Shown: one piece after another, positions 5,267 through 12,306 of the stretch
Layout: every line of letters begins with the position of its first letter
Position numbering within the stretch: position 1 is the stretch's first letter
Source of the DNA: an uncultured Collinsella sp.
GTDB lineage: Bacteria; Actinomycetota; Coriobacteriia; Coriobacteriales; Coriobacteriaceae
NCBI GenBank assembly: GCA_902478885.1
Contig: CABSMS010000057.1
Location: 1-13,845 of the forward strand
DNA: 13,845 nucleotides
Reading direction: 5' to 3'
Notes under the pieces: model-generated
The model's database searches: none
Seen by the model: only the letters and a program-made list of their open reading frames with translations
What the model was told of the DNA's origin: nothing
Position numbers and translations under genes: made by a program

Positions 5267-8236
5267 TGGTGGGGATGTCCTGTCTGTTGACGTGGCATCT
5301 GGCTTTCCCTTGTGGTTGATTTCGTCTAAGAGCTCCGCTGCGATCTCGCTGTTTTTGAACCTTATGCTGCAGTCTTCTTTCTTGGGAAAAGCTAGTAGCG
5401 GGATCGTTCCGTACCAGATAGTTTCTTCGTCAATTATCGCTGCACACAAACGTCCTTCTGCTCTAATGGCATGCTCGACGTTCATTTCTGCCAAAGTCTC
5501 GCTTGCATCTTCGCGCGGAGTCGAGGCAATGAAAAACTCAAGAGCAATCCCTCGGGCAGTGGCGCCTTTGATTGCATCGCCTAGCTTTGCGAGGCAGGCG
5601 GCGGATGCGTAGGGCGCGGCAATGAAGATGCTCTTGGCGGCGCCAACGATGTCTTCAACCAGAGTCTCTACGGCATTAGCCGGTTCTATGAGAATGTTTT
5701 GATCGGACTGCTCGCTGCCTTCGGTCACGTAGACTTCGTACCCGAGCTTGGCGTAGGTCTTGAGTCTCTTCTGGTACATGCGGGCGAGCATGGGTATAGA
5801 TAAATCAACGTAGTCGAATATCTCAATCCGTCGCTTGCCCTCGTGGCTTCTATGGAGCCTGCCCGCCTGCTGCGTGATGCTGCCGTCCCACGATATCGGC
5901 GTGGCAATGAGTAGAGTGTCAAGGTAGGGCAGATCGAAGCCCTCGCCCAGAAGGCTTTCGGTGGCGACAATGATTCGATGTTCATGCTCGAAGCGGGGAA
6001 GACTGCTCAGTATCGTTTTTCTTTCTTTGGCGTCGATTTCTCCGGTCAGGAGAACGGGTCCGTGTCCTTGGTTTTTAAGCATCCCGAACAGCTCCTCGGC
6101 ATGCTTTTTCCTTTTAGTCAGCACGAGCGGATGCCGGCCGTTTGACGCAGCTTCAATAGCGTCGTTGACAATCAATTCGTTTCTAGCTGCATGCGTGCAC
6201 AGCAGGTCGAGAATCTGATTGAAGTTTGCACCTGGCTCGTAGGTGGGTAGTCGAATTCCAGTAAAACGAGGCCGTACGATGCGCTGGATGCCCTGCTGAA
6301 TCGCTTGCGCTTTTGGATCGATAACATAACGGAGCGGGCCGCAGAGCATGGAGAGCGCCCGCGTAAGGCCGTCGGATCGTTCGGGCGTCGCAGAAAGGCC
6401 GTATACGTATTTGGCCGGGGCGGACTTGAGAATAAGCTCGAGCTGTGGTGCGGCGGCATGGTGGCATTCGTCGCAGATAATGAGGCCGTAATTACGAACA
6501 AGGCCCTTAACTATCGGCTCCCCGGTTTGGGAGTCTTTGCCAGATAGCGACTGAAAGGAAGCGACGTCGATAAGGCCGCTGACGGCGGTTTTGCCCCCTC
6601 CGATTTGTCCGATGACCGGAGGCTGCCTTTTGCTGATTCGTCCTTTTGGGGTTCGGACGGGCTCCCTGTTGTCCGTAATGTCGATAAATCGCTCGAGCTG
6701 GGATTTCCATTGGGTTATGAGTGCGGTTTTGGGAACGATGACGAGCGTTGGAAGACCAATGGATGCAATAAGATAAGCTCCGACGACTGTTTTACCGAAG
6801 CCTGTCGGCGCGGACATGATTCCGTCTTCGTATATGAGCATCTGATCAGCGGCGATTTGCTGCTCAGGGCGAAGGACTCCTTTAAATGCCATAACAATCG
6901 GATTACCCGATTTGCGCTCGTCTGAATAGTGGGCGGTAACGCCGGTCTCTTGAACTAGCTGCTCAAGTTGAGTTTTGCAGCCCCGGGGAATTGCAACATG
7001 GCCATCTCTCAGTTCGCTAAGGTCTATGAGTCGCGGTTTGCCGAATACTGATTGATGCATGGACTGCGCGCGATAGAATGCCGGATTGGCAAATGTTGCA
7101 AGTCCGCGGATTTCCATTTGAGCTGCTGGACTCAGAGACTTCTCGGGGATGTACAGCATATCGGCTTGAATAACGGACAGCGATGAGGGAAAGTCCCGCG
7201 ATGTGAGTGGTAGTCGCTTTCGTGGTCTTTGGGCATACCGTTTGCCCTTGTTTGCCACCGTAGTTGTTGCTGGTCCGTGTGGGTTGTTTCCAGGGGCCTC
7301 AATCAGATCTTGCACCGTCGAGCGCGGAATCAGCTGGACTTGTGATAGATAGAGCCATTGGTCGGGAAAGGGCTTGAATTGTTCGTCTACGAATACACTG
7401 TTTCCTTCACGTTGCGCCTTGCCTTGAAAGGGGAGTGCGATGAGGTTTCCGAAGCCTCCATCGGGAATAGTGGCCTGAGCGGGTAGCATTCGATCAAAGG
7501 CCTCGAACGTGATTGTCTTATTATGCGCCGCAGCTTCGGTTATGAGGCAACTTCCAAACTCTCGGGCAGCCTTTGCGCTGATTGGCTCGAGGAAGAAAAA
7601 CCAGATGTGGGCGCCGTTGCCGGACCTTGAGCGCTCAACGGCGGCGTTAATGCCCCGTCGTATTGCAACAAGCCGTACGGCATTTGTTGCCTCTTTCCAG
7701 TCCGCTTTGTCAAAATCGATGACGAGAACTTTCGTGTTGCAGTTCCTATCGAGAACATATTGCCCGAGGACATCGCGGAACCGGTCATCGTTGCCTTTAA
7801 AGTGAGCAATGATTGCGGCATCGCTTAATTCCGGGAAGATGCGATTGCTGCATTCTACGCATTTAACTCTTTGATGGGCTGCTTTGGGGCAAATTCCTGG
7901 CTCCCACTCATTAGCACAAGCAGGCGTATAGCCAATGCCCCCGTCCTTTCTGCGATATCCATGAGCGTAAACATCTTTGCGCCCGGTAAAGAGACTGCGA
8001 AAGAGCTCGAGTTTATCGCGTGCTGGGCTCGCGCTGGTGACGATGCCCTCGATTTGCGCTCGTTCATCGAACAAAGCGCCAGCTTCTTCCCACTCTTCTA
8101 GCGTTGCGTAGCGTACGTCTGAACCGTTGTTGCAAATGACGATTTGTCGGTGTTGGTCCGATATATGTGTGATCGTCTGATCGTATTTAAATTGTGCGGT
8201 CCCAAAGAGGGCGTATTGATGCATGGCGTTGCCCAT
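5252..8236 (-). CDS. TOTE-type primase / SF2 helicase / PLD-like fusion protein (putative conflict-system effector)
   Basis: This 994-residue multidomain protein is probably cytoplasmic. Residues about 75-300 match, from memory, the archaeo-eukaryotic primase domain of TOTE conflict systems. They include LFRSLFTGRKDVYA, a Cys cluster (C107, C116, C126, C129) likely binding zinc, the metal motif IDFD (D174, D176), SGNGAH with H210, and GGFGNLIALP (260-269). Residues about 450-815 are a superfamily 2 helicase: Walker A APTGFGKT (476-483), DECH box (589-592), SATPER (615-620) and QQAGRLHR (789-796). Residues about 850-975 resemble a phospholipase-D-like domain, but the usual HxK is missing (RLCAAIID, then WYG). 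The start at 8236 follows AAGGAC (8246-8251). The last four codons and stop lie inside palindromic element copy 1. Codon use is visibly more A+T-rich than the neighbours, and a toxin-antitoxin pair adjoins, suggesting acquisition. A defensive role is inferred. Confidence 0.88.
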   Translation of the reverse strand: MGNAMHQYALFGTAQFKYDQTITHISDQHRQIVICNNGSDVRYATLEEWEEAGALFDERAQIEGIVTSASPARDKLELFRSLFTGRKDVYAHGYRRKDGGIGYTPACANEWEPGICPKAAHQRVKCVECSNRIFPELSDAAIIAHFKGNDDRFRDVLGQYVLDRNCNTKVLVIDFDKADWKEATNAVRLVAIRRGINAAVERSRSGNGAHIWFFFLEPISAKAAREFGSCLITEAAAHNKTITFEAFDRMLPAQATIPDGGFGNLIALPFQGKAQREGNSVFVDEQFKPFPDQWLYLSQVQLIPRSTVQDLIEAPGNNPHGPATTTVANKGKRYAQRPRKRLPLTSRDFPSSLSVIQADMLYIPEKSLSPAAQMEIRGLATFANPAFYRAQSMHQSVFGKPRLIDLSELRDGHVAIPRGCKTQLEQLVQETGVTAHYSDERKSGNPIVMAFKGVLRPEQQIAADQMLIYEDGIMSAPTGFGKTVVGAYLIASIGLPTLVIVPKTALITQWKSQLERFIDITDNREPVRTPKGRISKRQPPVIGQIGGGKTAVSGLIDVASFQSLSGKDSQTGEPIVKGLVRNYGLIICDECHHAAAPQLELILKSAPAKYVYGLSATPERSDGLTRALSMLCGPLRYVIDPKAQAIQQGIQRIVRPRFTGIRLPTYEPGANFNQILDLLCTHAARNELIVNDAIEAASNGRHPLVLTKRKKHAEELFGMLKNQGHGPVLLTGEIDAKERKTILSSLPRFEHEHRIIVATESLLGEGFDLPYLDTLLIATPISWDGSITQQAGRLHRSHEGKRRIEIFDYVDLSIPMLARMYQKRLKTYAKLGYEVYVTEGSEQSDQNILIEPANAVETLVEDIVGAAKSIFIAAPYASAACLAKLGDAIKGATARGIALEFFIASTPREDASETLAEMNVEHAIRAEGRLCAAIIDEETIWYGTIPLLAFPKKEDCSIRFKNSEIAAELLDEINHKGKPDATSTDRTSPPLAVE

Positions 8237-8449
8237 TTGAATGCCGTCCTTGTATTGGAGTTGTTGAGACGAGGGTACGGCATTACGGCTTTTTGGGATA
8301 TGTAATTTCGATTCAAGTTTGCTAATGGCAAGGGATTATTCTGCGAGCGGCTTTCGGTCGATGCCAAGGCGCGCGACGGCCCTTGATAATCAGGGTTTGC
8401 GGTCATATGGGTAGCCGGAGGCGTAAAGAGCGGACCTCATTCAGACCGT

Positions 8450-8668
8450 GTGGGCAAAAAATGGCAAATATGAGTAGTGTTGCTCGGTTAGTCTCATATC
8501 ATTTGAGAAGTATCTAAGACCAATTGACTGAGTTTTAGTATATTCACCCCCTAAACACGACGATTCGGGGCTTTATGGAGCTTGAAATCGGTGGAAGCGG
8601 GCAATTTCAGCGAAATTTTGCTGTTACTAAATTTATGACAGTACTCATATTTGCCATTTTTTGCCCAC
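8450..8668. mobile_element. MITE-like element with perfect 27-bp terminal inverted repeats
   Basis: The left arm (8450-8476, starting GTGGGCAAAAAATGGCAAAT) and right arm (8642-8668, ending ATTTGCCATTTTTTGCCCAC) are exact reverse complements over 27 bases. Complementarity continues with mismatches on both sides. The 165-bp interior is A+T-rich and contains no credible coding frame or transposase. ACCG occurs next to the left end (8445-8448) and near the right end (8674-8677), which might be a target duplication but is too short to trust. It looks like a non-autonomous insertion or a large structured element. Confidence 0.75.
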
Positions 8669-8763
8669 CGGGTACCGCTAGGGGCTAGTCGAAGCTCCCC
8701 CAAACAGCTGGGAATGCGCCGATCGTCAGCATATCTTGTATATGGAGGGGGCTCAGCAAAAGA

Positions 8764-8830
8764 AGTTGCGGTGGAATAGGGATTGATTTGCGGCTGATAA
8801 GCCAAAAACGGTCCCTATTCCACCGCAACT
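8764..8830. repeat. Palindromic intergenic element, copy 2
   Basis: AGTTGCGGTGGAATAGGGA (8764-8782) and its exact complement (8812-8830) form a 19-bp stem. The interior GGCTGATAAGCC makes a small inner hairpin. Arms and interior are nearly the same as copy 1, in the same orientation. It begins 13 bases past the degV stop and could terminate that gene. Confidence 0.9.
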
Positions 8831-8843
8831 GATGCGGGCGTCC

Positions 8844-9704
8844 CTAGCGAGTTGGCTGGTAGCGGGGGCAGTAGCTGATGGCGATGGCATCGACGCCTAC
8901 GTGGGTGGCGATGGTGCAGCCGATGGGGCCGGTGCCGGCGTCTACGTAGTCCTGGCCTGCGAGTGCCTCGTCGACAAGCTCCTGCTCCTCGGCGGCACCG
9001 GTCGTGAGCACGCGCACGCTGGAGCCCGGATGCTCGGCCAAAAACGCGAGGCAGTCTGCCATGGTGTTGGCGACGATGCGCTTGGCGCCGCGGCCCTTCT
9101 TGATGGCCTTGATCTCGCCCGATTTCCACTCCGGCGAAACGGCCAGGCGAATATTGAGCATCTGCGTGAGCTGGCCGGCGAGCTTGGGCGCGCGGCCGTT
9201 TTTGACCAGGTTCTCGAGCGTGCGGGGAATCAGCAACAGGTGTGCGTCGGGCAAGGTCGCGCGGATCTGTGCCTCGGTCTCGTCCAAGCTGCGACCGTCT
9301 TCGCGCATGGCCAGCGCGTACTCCACCAGCAGGCCCTCGGCGCCCGAGCCGGTGCGCGAATCGATGCAGCGCACGTCGAGCTCGTGGGTCTCGGCCACCA
9401 AGCATGCGTTGGAATAGCAGGCAGACCACTCGCTGCACAGCGAGATAAAGATCGCGCTATCGTGGCCATCGGCGCGCACACGGTCAAAGAGCGCCTTGAA
9501 CTCGCCGGCGCTTGGCTGCGAGGTGTGCGGCAGCTGCTCGGAGCCAGCCATGCGCTCGACGTATTCCTCGGCGGTAATCTGCACCTGGTCGAGCAGGTCC
9601 TCGCCCTCGATAATCACATGCAGCGGAATCACGTAAATGCCGAGCTCTTGGGCGCGGGCAGGGGAGATGTCCGACGTGGAGTCGGTTATGATGGCAAAAG
9701 ACAT
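8844..9704 (-). CDS. DegV-family fatty-acid-binding protein (FakB-like)
   Basis: This 286-residue cytoplasmic protein has the DegV fold. In the best-studied members (FakB) it binds a fatty acid and presents it to the kinase FakA for phosphorylation and use in phospholipid synthesis. Visible motifs are ITDSTSD (6-12), PHTSQPSAGEF (59-69), ISLCSEWSACYSNA (87-100), where many relatives have SSGLSGTY, and THVG (267-270), where the usual following Pro-Gly is replaced by Val-Asp. These departures may reflect a different acyl preference. The start at 9704 has AAAGGT (9711-9716) six bases upstream; a longer in-frame start at 9761 would add an implausible Arg-rich stretch and overlap the promoter. No fakA gene is in view. 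The gene is divergent from the HAD gene and ends next to palindromic element copy 2. Confidence 0.92.
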   Translation of the reverse strand: MSFAIITDSTSDISPARAQELGIYVIPLHVIIEGEDLLDQVQITAEEYVERMAGSEQLPHTSQPSAGEFKALFDRVRADGHDSAIFISLCSEWSACYSNACLVAETHELDVRCIDSRTGSGAEGLLVEYALAMREDGRSLDETEAQIRATLPDAHLLLIPRTLENLVKNGRAPKLAGQLTQMLNIRLAVSPEWKSGEIKAIKKGRGAKRIVANTMADCLAFLAEHPGSSVRVLTTGAAEEQELVDEALAGQDYVDAGTGPIGCTIATHVGVDAIAISYCPRYQPTR

Positions 9705-9781
9705 AATTGCACCTTTCGTTGGGGCGCTTGCGCGCCGCCTTCTGAGAGCAAAGTGCGACAAGTATAGTAGAGTCGTTCCAC

Positions 9782-9813
9782 ATTACTAGGTTCAATTGTT
9801 GAATAGTCAACAG
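9782..9813 (-). promoter_or_regulatory. degV promoter with overlapping dyads
   Basis: On the minus strand, TTGACT (9805-9810) and AGTAAT (9782-9787) are 17 bases apart, a reasonable promoter for degV. Two overlapping dyads cover the -35 region: TTCAA-TTG-TTGAA (9791-9803) and TGTTGA-ATAG-TCAACA (9797-9812). A regulator binding here could control degV and the divergent HAD gene. A TATACT at 9761-9766 (minus strand) is an alternative -10 box. Confidence 0.45.
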
Positions 9814-9860
9814 TTTGAAGTGTCGGTGTGGAAATCGTCAACTGGGGAAGAGGAATGCCG

Positions 9861-10523
9861 ATGGAGGCGTTGGAGATAGGCAAACGGCCGGTCGTGTTGT
9901 TCGATTTTGACGGCACGGTGGCCGATACGGGTCGGGCGGTGATGACCTCGACGCGCAAGACGCTGGCTGCGCGTGGGTTTACGGAGGCGCAGATGGGTGA
10001 CTTGCGTCGTATGATCGGGCCTCCGCTGTGGAAGAGCTTCCACGACTTTTACGGCTTCTCGCGCGAGGAGTCGCTGGTGGTGGCCGATGAATACCGCGCC
10101 TTTTTTGACGAGCTGGGTCCGGAAGAGTACCCCGTGTTCGATGGGATCCCCGAGCTGCTCGACGGGCTGGCCGCCCAGGGAAAGCGTGTGGCCGTGGCGA
10201 CGTCGCGCATGGAGGCAAAGTGCATCGACATGGTGCATGAGCTGGGGCTTTCTCAGTTTGAGGCCGTGGTCGGCATGAATCCGCCTCAGGGACGCGAGAC
10301 CAAGGCGGATTCGGTCCGCGATGCGCTGGCGGCGCTCGGCGCGACTGCTGACGAGGCCGTGATGATCGGCGACCGCTTTAACGACGTGGAGGGCGCGCAC
10401 GCGATGGGCGTGCCGTGTATTGGCATCTATTCGGGCGCGGCGGCGCCGGGCGAGCACGAGGCAGCGGGCGCCGATGCGGTGGTGCATTCGGTGGCCGAGC
10501 TTGCTAAACTTTTCGCTATATAA
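9861..10523 (+). CDS. HAD-superfamily hydrolase (phosphoglycolate-phosphatase-like)
   Basis: This 220-residue hydrolase shows all four HAD motifs: DFDGTVADT with nucleophile Asp15 and Asp17, Thr114/Ser115 in VATSRMEAK, Lys148 in RETKAD, and GDRFNDVEGA with Asp171 and Asp175. A helical C1 cap lies between motifs I and II (about 22-90), as in phosphoglycolate phosphatase and related sugar-phosphate phosphatases. Such enzymes remove phosphate from small metabolites in the cytoplasm; the substrate is not determined here. Starts at 9828 (GTG), 9855 and 9861 are in frame. I prefer 9861 because AAGAGGA (9848-9854) is six bases before it, but 9855 is nearly as good. It lies 53 bases upstream of the peptidase gene and may be cotranscribed with it, although a small hairpin lies in the gap. 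Confidence 0.9.
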   Translation: MEALEIGKRPVVLFDFDGTVADTGRAVMTSTRKTLAARGFTEAQMGDLRRMIGPPLWKSFHDFYGFSREESLVVADEYRAFFDELGPEEYPVFDGIPELLDGLAAQGKRVAVATSRMEAKCIDMVHELGLSQFEAVVGMNPPQGRETKADSVRDALAALGATADEAVMIGDRFNDVEGAHAMGVPCIGIYSGAAAPGEHEAAGADAVVHSVAELAKLFAI

Positions 10524-10535
10524 GTACTTGATGTG

Positions 10536-10556
10536 AGGGGCGGCACGCTTGCCCCT
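10536..10556. other. Small hairpin between the HAD and peptidase genes
   Basis: AGGGGC (10536-10541) can pair with GCCCCT (10551-10556) just before the AAGGAGG ribosome site of the peptidase gene. No T-tract follows beyond TTATT, so at most it is a weak attenuator. Confidence 0.3.
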
Positions 10557-10576
10557 TATTGGTAAGGAGGTCGTCC

Positions 10577-12013
10577 ATGAATCAGGTGGAGCAGAGCGTC
10601 GCTGAGTATGTCGACGAGGTCTGGGAGGATGTCGTCGCTGATATCGAGCAGCTGGTGAGTTATCCTTCCGTGGCAGTTTCTGCCGATGCGGAGCCCGGCG
10701 CGCCGTTTGGCCGCCCGGTCCGTGACGCGCTCGATTGCGCGCTCGGCATCGCGCAGAAGCTCGGCTATCAGACGAGCGACGACGAGGGCTATGTGGGAAT
10801 CGCCGATATCCCGGGCCGCGGCGACAAGCAGCTCGCGACTATCTGCCACGTGGACGTGGTTCCCGCCGGCCCTGGCTGGAACACCGATCCGTTCGCGATG
10901 GGGCGTCGCGAGGGCTGGTTGCTCGGTCGCGGCGTGATCGACGACAAGGGCCCGGCAGTGCTGTCGCTTTATGCCGGCGCGTACCTGCTCAAGCACGGCA
11001 TTGTTCCGCGCTACACCTTCCGCGCGCTGCTGGGCTGCGATGAGGAAGTGGGCATGTCCGACGTTCACCATTATCTGGAGAACTACCCCAACCCTGACTT
11101 TCTGTTTACGCCTGATGCCGAGTTCCCGGTCTGCAATGCCGAGAAGGGCCAATTTGGGGCGACGTTCGTGAGCCCCAAGATCGACGGCGGGCGCATTGTG
11201 TCCTGGAGCGGTGCCGAGGCGAGCAATGCCATTCCGTCGCAGTCCATCTGCGAGCTCGCGATTGCCGCCGATGAGCTGCCGGTGCCCGTTGAGAACGCCG
11301 ACCGCCTGGAGATCACGGCGCTTGATAACGGGCATGCGCAGATTTTCGCCCACGGTATTGGCGGCCACGCTTCGATGCCCGAGGGAACGATCAACGCCGT
11401 CGGCCTGATCGTGGCGTATCTGCGCGAGGCCGAGGACGCGTTTGGTGCACGCGACGAGCGCTTGCTGACGCCTGCCGAGCACGAGTTTGTCAAGTTCCTG
11501 GCCTTTGTACATGCGGACGCCTATGGCCGCGGCCTGGGTATCGACGCGACGAGCCCGGCGTTTGGCCCGCTCACCTGCAACCCCGGCGTCATCCGTGTGG
11601 TGGATGGCCATATCGAGCAGGTCATCGACGTGCGTTTTCCCGACAGTACGAGCGCCGATACCATCCGCGAGCAGCTCGAGCCGCTCGTGGGCCGTTTTGG
11701 CGTGACGTGCCAGCTGGGTCGCGCGAAGGTGCCGTTCTCGGTGTCTGCCGACGATCCGGCAGTGAGGGCGCTCATCGATACCTATAACGAGTTCACCGGT
11801 AAACATGCCGAACCCTTTGCCATGGGCGGCGGCACGTACGCGCGCAACTTTGCCCGCGCCGTCTCGTTTGGCCCCGAGGAGACCGGCCTTGAGCTGCCCG
11901 AGTGGGGCGGCCAGATGCACGGTCCCAACGAGTGCGCCAACGAAGAGCAGCTCAAGCAAGCGCTCAAGATCTATATTGTTGCGATCCTTCGTTTGAATGA
12001 ATTAGAGCTTTAA
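10577..12013 (+). CDS. M20 family zinc dipeptidase (PepV/Sapep-like)
   Basis: This 478-residue cytoplasmic metallopeptidase matches the length and motifs of PepV and Sapep, which cleave dipeptides with two active-site metals. The metal and catalytic residues are visible: His91 and Asp93 in CHVDVVPAG, Asp122 in GRGVIDDKGP, Glu156-Glu157 in GCDEEVGMSD, Asp180 in TPDAEFPV, and His448 in MHGPNE. GIGGHASMPEG in the lid domain carries the second conserved His. Gly-rich GGGTYARN precedes the C-terminal metal ligand, as in the family. The start at 10577 follows AAGGAGG (10564-10570) six bases upstream; an in-frame ATG at 10559 lies before that site and is rejected. Likely role: peptide use for nitrogen and carbon. 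Transcription probably ends at the palindromic element at 12035. Confidence 0.95.
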   Translation: MNQVEQSVAEYVDEVWEDVVADIEQLVSYPSVAVSADAEPGAPFGRPVRDALDCALGIAQKLGYQTSDDEGYVGIADIPGRGDKQLATICHVDVVPAGPGWNTDPFAMGRREGWLLGRGVIDDKGPAVLSLYAGAYLLKHGIVPRYTFRALLGCDEEVGMSDVHHYLENYPNPDFLFTPDAEFPVCNAEKGQFGATFVSPKIDGGRIVSWSGAEASNAIPSQSICELAIAADELPVPVENADRLEITALDNGHAQIFAHGIGGHASMPEGTINAVGLIVAYLREAEDAFGARDERLLTPAEHEFVKFLAFVHADAYGRGLGIDATSPAFGPLTCNPGVIRVVDGHIEQVIDVRFPDSTSADTIREQLEPLVGRFGVTCQLGRAKVPFSVSADDPAVRALIDTYNEFTGKHAEPFAMGGGTYARNFARAVSFGPEETGLELPEWGGQMHGPNECANEEQLKQALKIYIVAILRLNELEL

Positions 12014-12034
12014 GGTTTCGCGGTTTCCCAATCT

Positions 12035-12110
12035 AAGTTGCGGTGGAATAGTTCCTAGAATGGGCCATTTGATGGCCAAGCAGGAACTATTTCACCGCAA
12101 CTTTGTTTTT
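12035..12110. terminator. Palindromic intergenic element, copy 3, with T-tract (probable terminator)
   Basis: AAGTTGCGGTGGAATAGTTCCT (12035-12056) pairs with 12082-12103 over 22 positions with one G-T wobble. An inner stem GGCCAT (12063-12068) pairs with ATGGCC (12072-12077). The outer arm shares AAGTTGCGGTGGAATAG with copies 1 and 2, but the interior is different. TTTGTTTTT (12102-12110) follows at once, so on the plus strand it has the form of an intrinsic terminator for the peptidase gene, 21 bases after its stop. Confidence 0.8.
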
Positions 12111-12264
12111 ATTGGTGTAAAAGGTGCGCCATGCTCGGCGCTGGATTGTTATCCGTTTGTAAAGGCTGGGCAGAGCTTGCGGTAAGGGTCTATCAAATGC
12201 CCGTAAGAAACCGCAGTTGGCGCGGGCGCTGCCCGATCGAGGTCGTATCTTTCCAAACAGCAAA

Positions 12265-12281
12265 GCGGGCAGGGTGCCCGC
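12265..12281 (+). promoter_or_regulatory. Leader hairpin upstream of pstS
   Basis: GCGGGCA (12265-12271) pairs exactly with TGCCCGC (12275-12281) around a GGG loop, 14 bases before the pstS ribosome site. A second small hairpin CGGGC-GCT-GCCCG is at 12223-12235. They may tune translation or mRNA stability. I find no clear Pho-type operator or promoter between 12111 and 12306. Confidence 0.4.
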
Positions 12282-12306
12282 GAGTCGCATGTATGAAAGG
12301 AAGATC

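Larger units (their letters stand above)
8237..8843. other. 607-bp A+T-rich intergenic region without a gene
   Basis: This gap lies upstream of the primase-helicase and downstream of degV. It holds a MITE-like element (8450-8668) and palindromic element copy 2 (8764-8830). The 8237-8449 part must contain the primase-helicase promoter, but I cannot identify a convincing -35/-10 pair. Short open frames on the minus strand at 8098-8406 and 8551-8805 look spurious: one overlaps the helicase start and the other runs through the MITE. No tRNA is seen. Confidence 0.7.

Noticed and set aside
6593..6613. GGGKT in the primase-helicase as a second Walker A
   Set aside because: The residues near 546-550 lie in a linker inside the helicase core, without a following Walker B; the true Walker A is at 476-483.
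8098..8406. 102-codon minus-strand frame upstream of the primase-helicase
   Set aside because: It overlaps the well-supported N-terminus of the primase-helicase in another frame and lacks a good ribosome site.
8330..8410. Possible tRNA fragment or integrase attachment site near CCCTTGATAATCAGGG
   Set aside because: No cloverleaf or T-loop motif and no integrase are present; only a short imperfect hairpin can be seen.
8551..8805. 84-codon minus-strand frame
   Set aside because: It runs through the right half of the MITE-like element and into the palindromic element, so it is a by-product of repeat sequence.
10556..11959. 467-codon minus-strand open frame opposite the peptidase gene
   Set aside because: Shadow of the M20 peptidase, whose metal-binding motifs are all on the plus strand.
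5201..12110. CRISPR array from the repeated GGTGGAATAG motifs
   Set aside because: The copies are kilobases apart and palindromic, with no regular spacers and no cas genes.
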